Notes under the pieces: model-generated
Database searches by the model: none
Seen by the model: only the letters and a program-made list of their open reading frames with translations
What the model was told of the DNA's origin: nothing
Source of the DNA: CAWDVR01 sp044869805
GTDB lineage: Bacteria; Acidobacteriota; Thermoanaerobaculia; Multivoradales; SZUA-115
Assembly (NCBI GenBank): GCA_044869805.1
Contig: JBIOXV010000005.1
Coordinates: 124,001 to 188,000 of the forward strand
Length of the DNA stretch: 64,000 nucleotides
Direction: 5' to 3'
Made by a program: the position numbers and the translations under genes
Shown: positions 17,920-26,579 of the stretch, one piece after another
Position numbering within the stretch: position 1 is the first letter of the stretch
How the letters are laid out: the number at the start of each line of letters is the position of its first letter

Positions 17920-19137
17920 ATGAAGGTGCTACTGCTCTCTCCCGGCTACCCCGGGGACATGCCCCACTTCACCCGCGGCCTGGCCGAGGTCGGCGCCGAG
18001 GTCCTGGGGGTGGGCGACCAGCCGCCCGAGGCCCTCCCCGAGCCGGCGCGTTCGGCGGTCTCGGCCTATCTCCAGGTACGCAACCTGTGGGACGAGCAGG
18101 GGGTGATCGAGGCAGTCCGCCGCTGGCTGGGGGGCCGCGCTCCCGACCGCGTCGAGTGCCTGTGGGAGCCGGGTGTGGAGCTCGCGGCCCGTTTGCGCGA
18201 GGCCCTGGGGGTACCCGGCCTAAGCCACGAGCAGGCCTTCGCCTTCCGCAACAAGGAGAAGATGAAGCAAACCCTGGACGCGGCCGGCATCCGTACCCCC
18301 CGGCACGTCGCCGCCAAGACCTCCGCGGCTTGCTGGGAGGCGGCCGAGCGGATCGGCTTCCCCTTGATCCTGAAGCCGATCGACGGCGCCGGCTCGGCGG
18401 ACACCTACCGGGTGCACGACCAGGGCGAGCTGCACAATGCCCTTTCTCGTATGCGCCACGTGCCCGAGGTCAGCGTCGAGGAGTTCGTCGACGGCGAGGA
18501 GTACACCTTCGACACACTGTCGATCGAAGGCGAGCCGGCCTACTACAACATCGCCTGGTACCGGCCGCGTCCGCTGGTGGCGCGCAGCAACGAGTGGATC
18601 AGCCCCCAGGTCGTGGCTCTGCGCCATCCCGACCAGCCCGAGCTCGCCGGCGGCATCGAGATGGGGCGCGCGGTGCTCAAGGCCATGGGCTTCGAGTCCG
18701 GCTTCACCCACATGGAGTGGTACCGCAAAGCCGACGGCGAGGTGGTGTTCGGGGAGATCGGGGCGCGGCCGCCCGGCGCCCATCAGGTGGACCAGATGAA
18801 CTTCGCCTGCGACATCGACGTGTTCCGTGGCTGGGCCGAGGCGATCTGCTACAAGCGGATGAGCGAGGACGTGCGCCGCCTCTACAACGTGGCCAATGTC
18901 TACAAGCGCGCCCAGGGCCAGGGCACCATCCGCAAGATCGCCGGCCTCGACCGCATCGTGCGCGCCTACGGCGCCTGGATCGTGTGGGACAACCTGCTGC
19001 CGGTTGGCGCCCGCCGCCGCGACTGGCGCCAGACCCTGGTCTCGGACGGCTTCCTGGTGCTCCGCCACCCCGATCTCGCGACCACGCTCCAGATGGCGGA
19101 CGACGTGGGGTACTCGCTCCGGATGTACGCCGGCTAG
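17920..19137 (+). CDS. ATP-grasp ligase
   Basis: 405 aa. The N-terminal preATP-grasp part starts MKVLLLSPGYPGDM. The ATP-grasp core follows: KEKMKQTLDAAGIRTPRHV, the ATP-binding Lys in FPLILKPIDGAGSADTYRV, the VSVEEFVDGEEYTFDTL loop, and the metal-binding Glu pair in VVFGEIGARPPG. This is the carboxylate-amine ligase group (CPSase-L-chain-like) that includes L-amino acid ligases and carnosine synthase relatives. The substrates cannot be read from sequence. It is transcribed away from the guanidine operon and its stop codon interlocks with that of the convergent cupin gene (both stops share bases 19135-19136). The ribosome binding site is GAGGACACG before the ATG. Confidence 0.8.
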   Translation: MKVLLLSPGYPGDMPHFTRGLAEVGAEVLGVGDQPPEALPEPARSAVSAYLQVRNLWDEQGVIEAVRRWLGGRAPDRVECLWEPGVELAARLREALGVPGLSHEQAFAFRNKEKMKQTLDAAGIRTPRHVAAKTSAACWEAAERIGFPLILKPIDGAGSADTYRVHDQGELHNALSRMRHVPEVSVEEFVDGEEYTFDTLSIEGEPAYYNIAWYRPRPLVARSNEWISPQVVALRHPDQPELAGGIEMGRAVLKAMGFESGFTHMEWYRKADGEVVFGEIGARPPGAHQVDQMNFACDIDVFRGWAEAICYKRMSEDVRRLYNVANVYKRAQGQGTIRKIAGLDRIVRAYGAWIVWDNLLPVGARRRDWRQTLVSDGFLVLRHPDLATTLQMADDVGYSLRMYAG

Positions 19138-19724
19138 TGGGTGAGCGACAGGGTCTTCGTCACCTCTTCGTACCAGCCCTCAGTGCGTGGCTCGAAGACG
19201 CTGCAGCGGTTCATCTCGCCGCCGTAGACGTGGATGGTGATCGAGCTCCCCTCCGGCACCGCGTTCCTGAGCACGTGGTACTCGTGGGGCGGGATCAGGC
19301 GGCCGGCCTCGCCGACGCCTGCCTTGTCGCAACCCTCGCGCTGAAAGCGGTAGAGGCTGCCGGAGCGGTCGAGCATGCTGTACTGGGTGACCTCGATCAG
19401 GCCCTCGAGCACGCCCTCCACGCACCACATGCCGGCGTGGTTGTGGAGGCCCGTGCCCTGGCCCGGGCCCCACACCATGGCGAGCACGGTGTAGCCGAGG
19501 TCGGGGCTGGCATGGACCAGCCGCCGCGCGTAGGAGCTCGGCGCCGGCTGGTGCATGTGCTCGGGTAGGGAGACCTGGCGGGCCGAGAGCAGGTCGTGCA
19601 GGGTGGCCTGCACGGCGTGGGTGATCTTCTCCGGCACCGTCGAGCTGGCTACGGCACGGTCGAGCTCTTCGATCAGGCGGCTACAGCCGGGGTAGACCTC
19701 CTGGGCGGCGATGTCGTGCAGCAT
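19134..19724 (-). CDS. cysteine-dioxygenase-like cupin
   Basis: 196 aa. The ATG at 19724 follows AAAGGAGGATCGCC. The cupin core holds the metal ligands His94 and His96 in the GLHNHAGMW segment, and His147 or His150 in PPHEYHVLRN. Cys101 (MWCVEG) sits where the Cys of the Cys-Tyr crosslink is found in cysteine dioxygenases. Members oxidise thiols such as L-cysteine or 3-mercaptopropionate with a mononuclear Fe(II) centre in the cytoplasm. It is 32 bp downstream of the M14 carboxypeptidase gene on the same strand, so the two may be co-expressed. The exact thiol substrate is unresolved. Confidence 0.82.
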   Translation of the reverse strand: MLHDIAAQEVYPGCSRLIEELDRAVASSTVPEKITHAVQATLHDLLSARQVSLPEHMHQPAPSSYARRLVHASPDLGYTVLAMVWGPGQGTGLHNHAGMWCVEGVLEGLIEVTQYSMLDRSGSLYRFQREGCDKAGVGEAGRLIPPHEYHVLRNAVPEGSSITIHVYGGEMNRCSVFEPRTEGWYEEVTKTLSLTH

Positions 19725-19756
19725 GGCGATCCTCCTTTGCCGGCCTCGCGGCTCGC

Positions 19757-21622
19757 CTACGGGGCGAGCTCGCGCGCGACCGGGTAGAGCCGCCACCGCT
19801 CGTCGAAGAACGGGGTGCGGCGGTAGAACCATTGCAAGCGCTCGCCGGGGCTCTTGGCGAGCTCCGGGTCGGCGGCCAGCGCCCCTTCGAACTCCTTGGC
19901 CAGGGCCGGGCTCTCGGCGAGCATGGCCTCGGCCATCGGCTCCATCACGTAGCCCTCGACGTACTCCGTCTGCTGCAGCGCCTCGAGGAAGAAGCCCCAC
20001 TGGAAGAAGGAGTCCGGCGCGGCGGGCTCGAGCAGGATGACGGCGAGGTCGCCCAGCGGCTGGTCGGTCGAGATGCGGACCGAGCCGGCGGGGAAGGTCT
20101 CGCGCCGCCGCTCGGCCACCGGGCGCGCCGTGACGTTGACCCGGCCCTCGAACGGCTCGGCCGCGAGCTTGGGCTCCTGGAGCCGGTACATCTCGACCTC
20201 GACCGCGCGCGGCGCTGCGGCGACCTCCATCTCGACGCCGTGGGTGCGCAGGCGCTCGATCACCTCCGGGTAGGTGGGCGGCACCCAGTACGCCTTGGGC
20301 CGCGACACCGTGGCCGTGGCCTCGCTCGCTCTCACCGACGGCACGGTCAAGGTCACCGGCTTTCCGGTCCACACCGTGCGCTTGCCGCCCGAGACCTTCG
20401 AGCTCTCCTGGCGCGCCTCGATGGCGGCGAGCTCCATCGTTGCCGGCGGCGCTCCGGCGGGCGGGCGCCAGCCGGTCGGCACCTTGGCCGGGCGAAGGGC
20501 GCGGTCGGCGGCAACGGCGGTGGCGAGCTCGGCACCGCGCTCGCCCAGGGTCTTCAGAGCCGAGGCGAGCAGCACGTAGGTGCCGAGCACGCGCTGGTCG
20601 TAGGGCTTGAGCGAGTGGTTCTCGACCAGCACCGACGGCAGGTGGCGCAGGTCGCCGTAGCCGTTCGAGAAGCGCGGCGGGGCGGTGAAGAAGAAGTTGC
20701 CCTTGGTGGGGTCGTTGGCGTCGATGAAGTTGATCAGCGGCCCGGGGACGTGGCCCCAGGCGGCGAGGTCCTGGTTGAGGGCCGGGGTCAGCACCGAGTC
20801 CAGCCAGCGGGCGATGGCCGGCGAGTAGCCGTGCGGCCCGTTGTTGCCGAAGGTGATGTCGTACTGGTAGTCGCTGCCGTCGGTGACGTGGAGGTCGAAG
20901 TAGAGGCTCGGCTGGTAGCGCTCGATCGCCGCCACCACGGCGCGGGTCTCGGGGGCGTCGAGCTTGGCGTAGTCGCGGTTCAAATTGAGGTTGCGGGCCG
21001 TGGTGCGCCAGCCCATCTCCTCGGGGCCGCGCTGGTTGATGCGGCCGTAGCGCGAGGCGCGCTCGTGGCCGTCGACGTTCAAGATCGGGATGAAGAGCAA
21101 GTTGGCCTTGGCGAGCAGGGCGCGCTCCCTGCCGGCGACGGTCATGTCGCGCAGCAGCATCAGGCCGGCGTCCTTGCCGTCGATCTCACCGGAGTGGATG
21201 CCGCCCTGGGCGAGGAGGGAAGGCTTGCCGGTGGCGGCCAGGGCCTCGGGAGTCCTGGCGCGCTCGGCCGAGGCGATCACCATCCAGACATCGCGGCCCT
21301 CGGGGCTCTTGCCCAACGAGACGAGCGAGAGCTCCGGTGCCGCGGCCACCAGCCGCTCGAGATAGGCCACGGTTTCCTCGTAGGACGGCGTCTTCGCGAG
21401 GCCGCTGGCCTCGGACGGCGTCACCCAGGGGTCGTTGCGCTCCGCCATCAGAGTGCGGCTCTTGCCGGCCCAGGGGACGAGCGGCGGCAGGATCGTCTCC
21501 GAGGCGGCCGAGGCCGCGAGGCGGGAGGCGCCCGCCGAGGCCAAGAGGCCGGCGGCGAGCAGGATGGCGCCGGCCTTCCGGGGCCGGCTGGGACGCGAGA
21601 GAGACGGGCTCGGCAGAGACAA
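19757..21622 (-). CDS. M14 family zinc carboxypeptidase, secreted
   Basis: 621 aa. TTG start, 6 bp after GGGAGGA. Signal peptide at ~16-38 (AGAILLAAGLLASAGASRLA). The catalytic domain has the HxxE zinc motif (His143 and Glu146 in GGIHSGEIDG), a substrate-binding NLNLNRDY, the third ligand in YFDLHVTDGSDYQYD, and a Glu candidate in LPSVLVENHSLKPYDQRV. A C-terminal region of ~230 residues beyond the peptidase domain is Pro/Ala-rich and β-like. Homologues with this VENHSLKPY motif are common in Acidobacteriota and related soil bacteria and act on peptides outside the cytoplasm. It lies between a zinc-ribbon gene (36 bp upstream) and the cupin gene, all leftward. Confidence 0.88.
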   Translation of the reverse strand: MSLPSPSLSRPSRPRKAGAILLAAGLLASAGASRLAASAASETILPPLVPWAGKSRTLMAERNDPWVTPSEASGLAKTPSYEETVAYLERLVAAAPELSLVSLGKSPEGRDVWMVIASAERARTPEALAATGKPSLLAQGGIHSGEIDGKDAGLMLLRDMTVAGRERALLAKANLLFIPILNVDGHERASRYGRINQRGPEEMGWRTTARNLNLNRDYAKLDAPETRAVVAAIERYQPSLYFDLHVTDGSDYQYDITFGNNGPHGYSPAIARWLDSVLTPALNQDLAAWGHVPGPLINFIDANDPTKGNFFFTAPPRFSNGYGDLRHLPSVLVENHSLKPYDQRVLGTYVLLASALKTLGERGAELATAVAADRALRPAKVPTGWRPPAGAPPATMELAAIEARQESSKVSGGKRTVWTGKPVTLTVPSVRASEATATVSRPKAYWVPPTYPEVIERLRTHGVEMEVAAAPRAVEVEMYRLQEPKLAAEPFEGRVNVTARPVAERRRETFPAGSVRISTDQPLGDLAVILLEPAAPDSFFQWGFFLEALQQTEYVEGYVMEPMAEAMLAESPALAKEFEGALAADPELAKSPGERLQWFYRRTPFFDERWRLYPVARELAP

Positions 21623-21658
21623 GACGATTCCTCCCGGGAAGGCTCCTACCCGCGGGGG

Positions 21659-22093
21659 CTAGAGCTTGAACAGGGCGTCGAAGGCGGACTTGGCGTCGCT
21701 CGGCCGGCCGCTCTCGGCAGCGAAGACTTGCGCCAGCTTGGGCTCGAAGAGGGCGCACTCGTTGCGCTGCGTCTTCTTGGCGATGCGCACCGGGACCTGC
21801 TTGCGGCACTCGTTGTGGACCGAGGTGTCGAAGTGGCGGCACTGGCTGCAGGCGTGGAGGTCCGTGCCGCACTGCCGGCAGGTGGCGGCAAGGGCGCCGA
21901 CCGCCGGCGCCTCCTGCTTCGCGCCGCACACCGCGCAGCGGAACACCGACTCGGTGGGTGCCCCCAGGCCGCGGCCGCGCGGGCCGTCAGGCTTCTCGCG
22001 TGGCCGGCTCCCCGCTCCTGACGGCTGCTCGCGGCGAGGCTCTTCGCGATCGCCCTGCATGTAGCCGCGCGAGCCGTACTTGCGGTCCGACAT
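21659..22093 (-). CDS. zinc-ribbon protein, 144 aa, unknown role
   Basis: The first 45 residues are a charged, Arg/Gly/Pro-rich tail. The second half carries three Cys pairs (FRCAVCG, ATCRQCG, HACSQCRHF), then further Cys and His (NECRK, NECALFEP), so it likely binds two zinc ions. The C-terminal EPKLAQVFAAESGRPSDAKSAFDALFKL is helical. No signal peptide is found. I recall similar small proteins in Acidobacteriota and Deltaproteobacteria without a defined function. It is the first gene of a leftward group with the M14 peptidase and the cupin; upstream is the divergent DinB-like gene. Confidence 0.75.
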   Translation of the reverse strand: MSDRKYGSRGYMQGDREEPRREQPSGAGSRPREKPDGPRGRGLGAPTESVFRCAVCGAKQEAPAVGALAATCRQCGTDLHACSQCRHFDTSVHNECRKQVPVRIAKKTQRNECALFEPKLAQVFAAESGRPSDAKSAFDALFKL

Positions 22094-22200
22094 GGGGCGG
22101 TTATAGCAGATCCGCGAGTCCCGCGGCGTGGTGCGTGGGAAGCGCTCGATTGACGAGATTTTCGATAACCTTTGTCGCCACGACTCTGCCAGGAGGAGCG

Positions 22201-22773
22201 ATGAGTGACGAATCGACGGCTACCGACTCCCTGGGTGCGACCTTACTGGCCAGCGTGCGGCGCGAGGCGGCGACGCACCGCCGCCTCGCCGAGCGCGCGC
22301 TGGCCCAGGTGGACGACGCACAGTTCTTCGCAGCGCTCGACGGAGAGACCAACTCGCTCGCCGTCGTCGCCAAGCACCTGGGCGGCAACCTGCGCTCGCG
22401 CTGGCGGGACTTCCTGACCACCGACGGCGAGAAGCCGGACCGCGAGCGCGACTCGGAGTTCGTGATCGCGGCAGGGACGCGGCGAGAGGAGGTGATGGCG
22501 CTCTGGGAGGAGGGCTGGGAGCACCTCGAGGGGACGCTCGCCACGCTCGCGCCCGAGGACCTCGCGCGGCAGGTGACCATCCGCGGCGAGCCGCACGGGG
22601 TGGTGGACGCCATCCACCGCCAGCTCGCGCACACTGCCTACCACGTGGGGCAGATCGTGATGCTGGCGCGGCACCACGCGGGCGAGGGCTGGAAGACGCT
22701 CTCCGTGCCGCGCGGGGGGACCGTGGAGTTCAACCGCATCATGGCGGAGAAGTACGGCGTGCCGGGGCAATAG
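22201..22773 (+). CDS. DinB-like / DUF1572 protein
   Basis: 190 aa. The ATG at 22201 is preceded by AGGAGCG; longer in-frame extensions would cross the divergent promoter region. It is an all-helical DinB/YfiT-type fold. His candidates for the metal site are in LAVVAKHLGGNL and in AIHRQLAHTAYHVGQIVML, the latter being the conserved HxxYHxGQ signature. Members of this superfamily include bacillithiol- and mycothiol-linked transferases, but most DUF1572 proteins have no assigned reaction. It stands alone between divergent and convergent neighbours, and a hairpin follows at 22814. Confidence 0.85.
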   Translation: MSDESTATDSLGATLLASVRREAATHRRLAERALAQVDDAQFFAALDGETNSLAVVAKHLGGNLRSRWRDFLTTDGEKPDRERDSEFVIAAGTRREEVMALWEEGWEHLEGTLATLAPEDLARQVTIRGEPHGVVDAIHRQLAHTAYHVGQIVMLARHHAGEGWKTLSVPRGGTVEFNRIMAEKYGVPGQ

Positions 22774-22813
22774 GGGCAGCTCTTGTGGCTGCCCTCGACA
22801 CGATCACTGTCCC

Positions 22814-22834
22814 GGGCGACCACAAGGGTCGCCC
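22814..22834. terminator. hairpin between convergent genes
   Basis: GGGCGACC (22814-22821) pairs exactly with GGTCGCCC (22827-22834) around a 5-base loop, immediately at the end of the convergent PhzF-like gene and 40 bp after the DinB-like gene. No T-tract is present. The GGGCGACCACAAGGGTCGCC text is also typical of a dispersed repeat seen in many genomes, so it may be both. Confidence 0.5.
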
Positions 22835-23725
22835 CTACACCAGCTCGCCGCGCATCGTCGGGATCACCCTCCCGCCGACGTCGATCTCGATCTCGCCGCC
22901 CTCCGCCTCCCGCGCCCTGAGGCGCAGCAGCGACGGGCGGCCGATCTCGTAGCCCTGCTCGACACGGAGGTCGATCGCGTCGACGCCGCGCAGCCGATGA
23001 CGGACGAGGTAGCCGGCGAGGTCGCCGCAGGCGCTGCCCGTCGCCGGGTCCTCCGCGATGCCGCAGAGCTCCGCGTAGCAGCGCGCCGCGAGGTGGTTGC
23101 CGGCCTCGCGCGCCTCCTGGCAGAAGAGCATCACCATGTCGGCCTCGAGGCCCGCCAGCAGCCGGCGGCAGGCCGCGTGATCGGGGCTGCTCCGCTGCAG
23201 GGCCGCGAGGCCGCGCACCGGGACCATGAGGCCGGGCAGGCCGGTCGACACCTCTTCCACCGGGAACCGCTCGTCGAGGTCGGCGGGCGTGAGGCCGATC
23301 GCCTCGGCCGCGGCCGCGTGCGGCACCTGCCGCCCGAAGCGCGGCGGCTTCTGCCGCATCCACAGCACCGGCTCGCCCGGCTCGTCGCGCGTGAAGGTGA
23401 CGGGCACCTGGCCGACCCCCAGGTTGAGCACCACGCGGTCGCCCCGGCCGCCCAGGAGCTCGCGCTGGATCACCCATGCCGTGCCCAGCGTCGGGTGGCC
23501 GGCGAACGGCAGCTCCGCGGACGGGGTGAAGATGCGCACGTCGTAGCCGCCGTCTCGCGGCTCGGAGGAGAGCACGAAGGTGGTCTCCGAGAAGTTCGTC
23601 TCCCGCGCCAGCCTCTGCATGGTCTCGGACGGAAGGTCCCCCGCGTCCAGGAACACCGCGAGCTGGTTGCCGGCGTACTTCTCCTCGGCGAAGACGTCGA
23701 GGATGTGGAAGGGATGGGTATGCAT
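22835..23725 (-). CDS. PhzF family isomerase/epimerase-like protein
   Basis: 296 aa, close to the usual length. N-terminal signature HILDVFAEEKYAGNQLAVFL; the catalytic Glu of PhzF falls in the ETNFSETTFVL segment; conserved PFAGHPTLGTAWV and the C-terminal mirror motif EDPATGSACGDLAGYLV. PhzF folds are diaminopimelate-epimerase-like; one member isomerises dihydro-hydroxyanthranilate in phenazine synthesis, but most are of unknown substrate. No phenazine genes are nearby. It shares a short promoter region with the divergent M20 peptidase gene. I therefore call the family only. Confidence 0.9.
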   Translation of the reverse strand: MHTHPFHILDVFAEEKYAGNQLAVFLDAGDLPSETMQRLARETNFSETTFVLSSEPRDGGYDVRIFTPSAELPFAGHPTLGTAWVIQRELLGGRGDRVVLNLGVGQVPVTFTRDEPGEPVLWMRQKPPRFGRQVPHAAAAEAIGLTPADLDERFPVEEVSTGLPGLMVPVRGLAALQRSSPDHAACRRLLAGLEADMVMLFCQEAREAGNHLAARCYAELCGIAEDPATGSACGDLAGYLVRHRLRGVDAIDLRVEQGYEIGRPSLLRLRAREAEGGEIEIDVGGRVIPTMRGELV

Positions 23726-23790
23726 TCGGGCATTCTAGGCGCTCGCCAGGCCGGTTGCGCCGCACCTTCGCCGGCACTATCGTTCCCGGC

Positions 23791-25044
23791 GTGCCTTCCC
23801 TGCTCTCCGACACCGACCTCTTCGCCCGCCTGATCGCCTTCGACACCACCAGCCGGCTCTCGAACTTGGCCGTCGCGGACTTCCTCTGCGACTACCTCGA
23901 CCGGCCGCGGGTGCGGATCACGCGCAACCCCTCGGCGGACGGCGAGAAGACCAATCTGGTGGTGGAGATCGGCCCAGAGGTCGACCCGGAGGCCGAGCCC
24001 GCGACGCGCCGGCCAGTGACGGGCGATCCGGCAGTGGCCGTCGCCAGCCGCCAGGGCACCGACACGCGCCAGCTCCTCGGCCCGGGCCTCGCGCTCTCGG
24101 CGCACATGGACGTGGTGCCGGCCGGCGACGGGTGGGAGAGCGACCCTTTCACGCTGACCGACGGCGGCGACCGCTGGTTCGGCCGCGGCACGGCGGACAT
24201 GAAGGGCTTCTTGGCGCTCGCCGTCAACGCGGCAGCGGAGCTCGCTTCCCAGGCCGCCGGCGACACGCTCCCGGCGCCGCTGGCGCTGGTCCTGACCTAC
24301 GACGAGGAGCTGGGCTGCCTGGGGGCCAAGCGCCTCGCCGACACCTGGCCTCGCGAGCGCCCGCTGCCGGGGAGCGCCGTGATCGGCGAGCCTACTTCGC
24401 TCAGAGCAGTGCGCCTGCACAAGGGTCACCTCAAGATGCGCGTCACGGTGCGCGGCAAGAGCGCGCACAGCGGCTACCCGCACCTCGGCGCCAACGCCAT
24501 CGAGCCGGCCGCGCGGGTGGTGGTGGCGCTCTCGGCGCTGCGGCGCCAGCTCGAGAGCGAGCGCCCGCGCCACGGCGAGCACTTCCCCGAAACGCCCTTC
24601 GTGGCCCTCAACGTGGGCCGCATCGAGGGCGGCACGGCGATCAACGTGGTGCCCGACCGCTGCACCGTCGAGGTCGGGCTCCGCCCGCTGCCGGAGATGG
24701 ACTCTGCCGCCCTCGCTGGGCGGGTGCGCGAGGCGGTGGCCGGCGTGGCGCCGGAGGGCCGCGTCGAGGTCGAGATGTACAACGACACACCGTCGATGCT
24801 GCTCCCCGAGGAAGCACCGATCTACCGCGCGGTGTGCGACCTCAGCGGCCAGCGCGAGACGGTCGCCGCCTCCTACGGCACGGACGCCGGCTGGCTCGCG
24901 TGCCTCGGCCTCGACTGCGTGGTCTTCGGGCCGGGAACCATCGAGGTCGCCCACCAGCCCAACGAGTCGATGCCGAAGGCCGAGTTCTTCGCCGCGCGCG
25001 AGGCGCTGGCGCGGCTGATCGACCGCTTCTGCCGGGCGGCCTAG
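23791..25044 (+). CDS. M20 family deacylase, ArgE-like
   Basis: 417 aa. The GTG at 23791 is the most likely start; an ATG-equivalent 36 bp upstream would overlap the divergent promoter. The metal-binding His and Asp are in LSAHMDVVPAGDGWESDPF and the bridging Asp in WFGRGTADMKGFLA; the catalytic Glu pair is in LTYDEELGCLGAK. The lid domain has KGHLKMRVTVRGKSAHSGYP. This is the acetylornithine deacetylase (ArgE)/DapE group. It ends 10 bp before hutF on the same strand, so in this context it may process an acyl- or formyl-glutamate-type compound in histidine breakdown rather than acetylornithine. That is inference from neighbours. Confidence 0.85.
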   Translation: MPSLLSDTDLFARLIAFDTTSRLSNLAVADFLCDYLDRPRVRITRNPSADGEKTNLVVEIGPEVDPEAEPATRRPVTGDPAVAVASRQGTDTRQLLGPGLALSAHMDVVPAGDGWESDPFTLTDGGDRWFGRGTADMKGFLALAVNAAAELASQAAGDTLPAPLALVLTYDEELGCLGAKRLADTWPRERPLPGSAVIGEPTSLRAVRLHKGHLKMRVTVRGKSAHSGYPHLGANAIEPAARVVVALSALRRQLESERPRHGEHFPETPFVALNVGRIEGGTAINVVPDRCTVEVGLRPLPEMDSAALAGRVREAVAGVAPEGRVEVEMYNDTPSMLLPEEAPIYRAVCDLSGQRETVAASYGTDAGWLACLGLDCVVFGPGTIEVAHQPNESMPKAEFFAAREALARLIDRFCRAA

Positions 25045-25054
25045 CCGAAGCCCC

Positions 25055-26437
25055 ATGTCGAGCCCACGCAGCGCAGCGCATCAGCCCTCCGACCCGCACG
25101 GCGCGCGGCCACCGGGCGAGGGTGCGCCAGGTCAGCCCGCCCAGGTCATCGCCGCCGAGCTGACCTGGACCGGCGAGGCGTTCGTGCCCGGCGCGCAGGT
25201 GGCGATCGACGCCGGCGGGCGCATCAGCGCGGTGGGTGAGCTCGGCCTCCCCGTCACCCGGGCGCTGCCGCGGCGGGCGCTCCTGCCCGGCTTCGTCAAC
25301 GCCCACTCCCACGCCTTCCAGCGCGGCCTCCGTGGGCTGGGTGAGACCTTCCCTTGCTCCACCGGCGACTTCTGGAGCTGGCGCGAAGCCATGTACTCGC
25401 TCGCCGGCAGCCTCGACCCCGAGGGCTTCTTCCGACTCTGCCGGCAGGCGTTCCTCGAGATGCGGGCCGCCGGCATCACGGCGGTCGGCGAGTTCCACTA
25501 CCTGCACCACGTGGCGAGCGGCGACTTCGCCCTCGACGAGCAGGTGCTCGCCGCCGCCTCGGAGGCCGGCATCCGCCTCGTGCTGCTCGAGACCTACTAC
25601 CGCACCGGCGGCGTCGGAAAGCCGCTCGAGGGCGCCCAGAAGCGCTTCGAGACCGCCGGCCTCGACGCCTACTGGCGGCAGATGGACCGCCTCGCGGCGC
25701 GGCTCGACCCGGCGCTCCACACTCTCGGGGCGGTGGCTCACAGCCTGCGCGCCGCGCGGCCGGAGGAGATCGCCGAGCTCCACGCCGAGGCGCGGCGGCG
25801 CGGCCTGGTCTTCCACATGCACGTCGAGGAGCAGCAGCGGGAGATCGACGACTGCCTCGCCGCCTACAGCGCGCGGCCGATGGCGATCCTCGCCGACTTC
25901 CTCGATCTCTCGCCCGCCTTCACCGCCGTGCACTGCACGCACACGGCGCCCGAGGACATGTCGCGCTTCCTCGCCGCCGGCGGCAACGTCTGCATCTGCC
26001 CGCTGACCGAGGCCAACCTGGGCGACGGCGTCGCCGACCTGCCGGCGATCGCCGGGGCCGGCGGCACGATCTGCCTGGGCAGCGACTCGAACGCCCGCAT
26101 CTCGATGTTGGAGGAGGTGCGCTGGCTGGAGTACGCGCAGCGCCTGGAGCGCGAGCGTCGTGGTGTGCTGCGCGACCGCGGCGGCACCGTCGCCACGCCG
26201 CTCCTCGCGGCCGCCACCAAGGCCGGGGCCCGCGCCCTGGGCCTGCCGGCCGGCGAGATCGCGCCCGGCCGCTGGGCCGACTTCGCCGCCGTGGACCTCG
26301 ACGCCGCGAGCCTCGCCGGGGTGTCGCCCGCGGCCCTGCCCGCCGCCCTCTGCTTCGGCTGCGCGGAAGGGGCGATCGCCGCCACGGCGGTCGGCGGGCG
26401 GTGGCGGGAGCACGACCGCGGTTGGGCGACGCCCTGA
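25055..26437 (+). CDS. hutF: formimidoylglutamate deiminase (HutF-type amidohydrolase)
   Basis: 460 aa. The TIM-barrel amidohydrolase starts after ~35 low-complexity residues. Metal-site motifs: HSHAFQRGLRG (first His pair), HMHVEEQQREIDD, VHCTHTAPED, and GSDSNARISML (final Asp). The AHAFQRGLRG-like motif together with HVEEQ is diagnostic for HutF, which converts N-formimino-L-glutamate to N-formyl-L-glutamate and ammonia in the five-step histidine degradation route. No hutH, hutU or hutI gene is in the window. It is coupled to the ArgE-like gene by a 10-bp gap. A start further inside (GTG/ATG) cannot be excluded because the N-terminal tail is unusual. Confidence 0.85.
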   Translation: MSSPRSAAHQPSDPHGARPPGEGAPGQPAQVIAAELTWTGEAFVPGAQVAIDAGGRISAVGELGLPVTRALPRRALLPGFVNAHSHAFQRGLRGLGETFPCSTGDFWSWREAMYSLAGSLDPEGFFRLCRQAFLEMRAAGITAVGEFHYLHHVASGDFALDEQVLAAASEAGIRLVLLETYYRTGGVGKPLEGAQKRFETAGLDAYWRQMDRLAARLDPALHTLGAVAHSLRAARPEEIAELHAEARRRGLVFHMHVEEQQREIDDCLAAYSARPMAILADFLDLSPAFTAVHCTHTAPEDMSRFLAAGGNVCICPLTEANLGDGVADLPAIAGAGGTICLGSDSNARISMLEEVRWLEYAQRLERERRGVLRDRGGTVATPLLAAATKAGARALGLPAGEIAPGRWADFAAVDLDAASLAGVSPAALPAALCFGCAEGAIAATAVGGRWREHDRGWATP

Positions 26438-26451
26438 TCCAGCGAGGCCTC

Positions 26452-26489
26452 GGCCCAGGTCGTTCGCTGCGCTCAGGACGACACCTGGC
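26452..26489 (-). repeat. REP-like palindrome, family B copy 1
   Basis: On the minus strand it reads GTCGTCCTGAGCGCAGCG, then AACGACCTGGG, the widespread GTC(A/G)TCCTGAGCGCAGCGAAGGA-type repeat. It faces copy 2 (26526-26563) as an inverted pair in the interval between hutF and the TPR gene. Confidence 0.7.
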
Positions 26490-26525
26490 AAGCAGCCTGC
26501 CGCAGCCCGGTGAATGTTCAGGACT

Positions 26526-26563
26526 GTCGTCCCGAGCGCAGCGAAGGACTTGGGCGGAGGTGC
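26526..26563 (+). repeat. REP-like palindrome, family B copy 2
   Basis: Reads GTCGTCCCGAGCGCAGCG, then AAGGACTTGGGCGG; nearly complementary to copy 1, so the two can form a long stem with a ~36-base loop. It ends 16 bp before the start of the TPR gene. Confidence 0.7.
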
Positions 26564-26579
26564 CTGCTAGCATCGGCAC

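Noticed and set aside
22835..23725. Phenazine biosynthesis gene
   Set aside because: PhzF-like proteins are widespread and no other phenazine genes are near; only the family is assigned.
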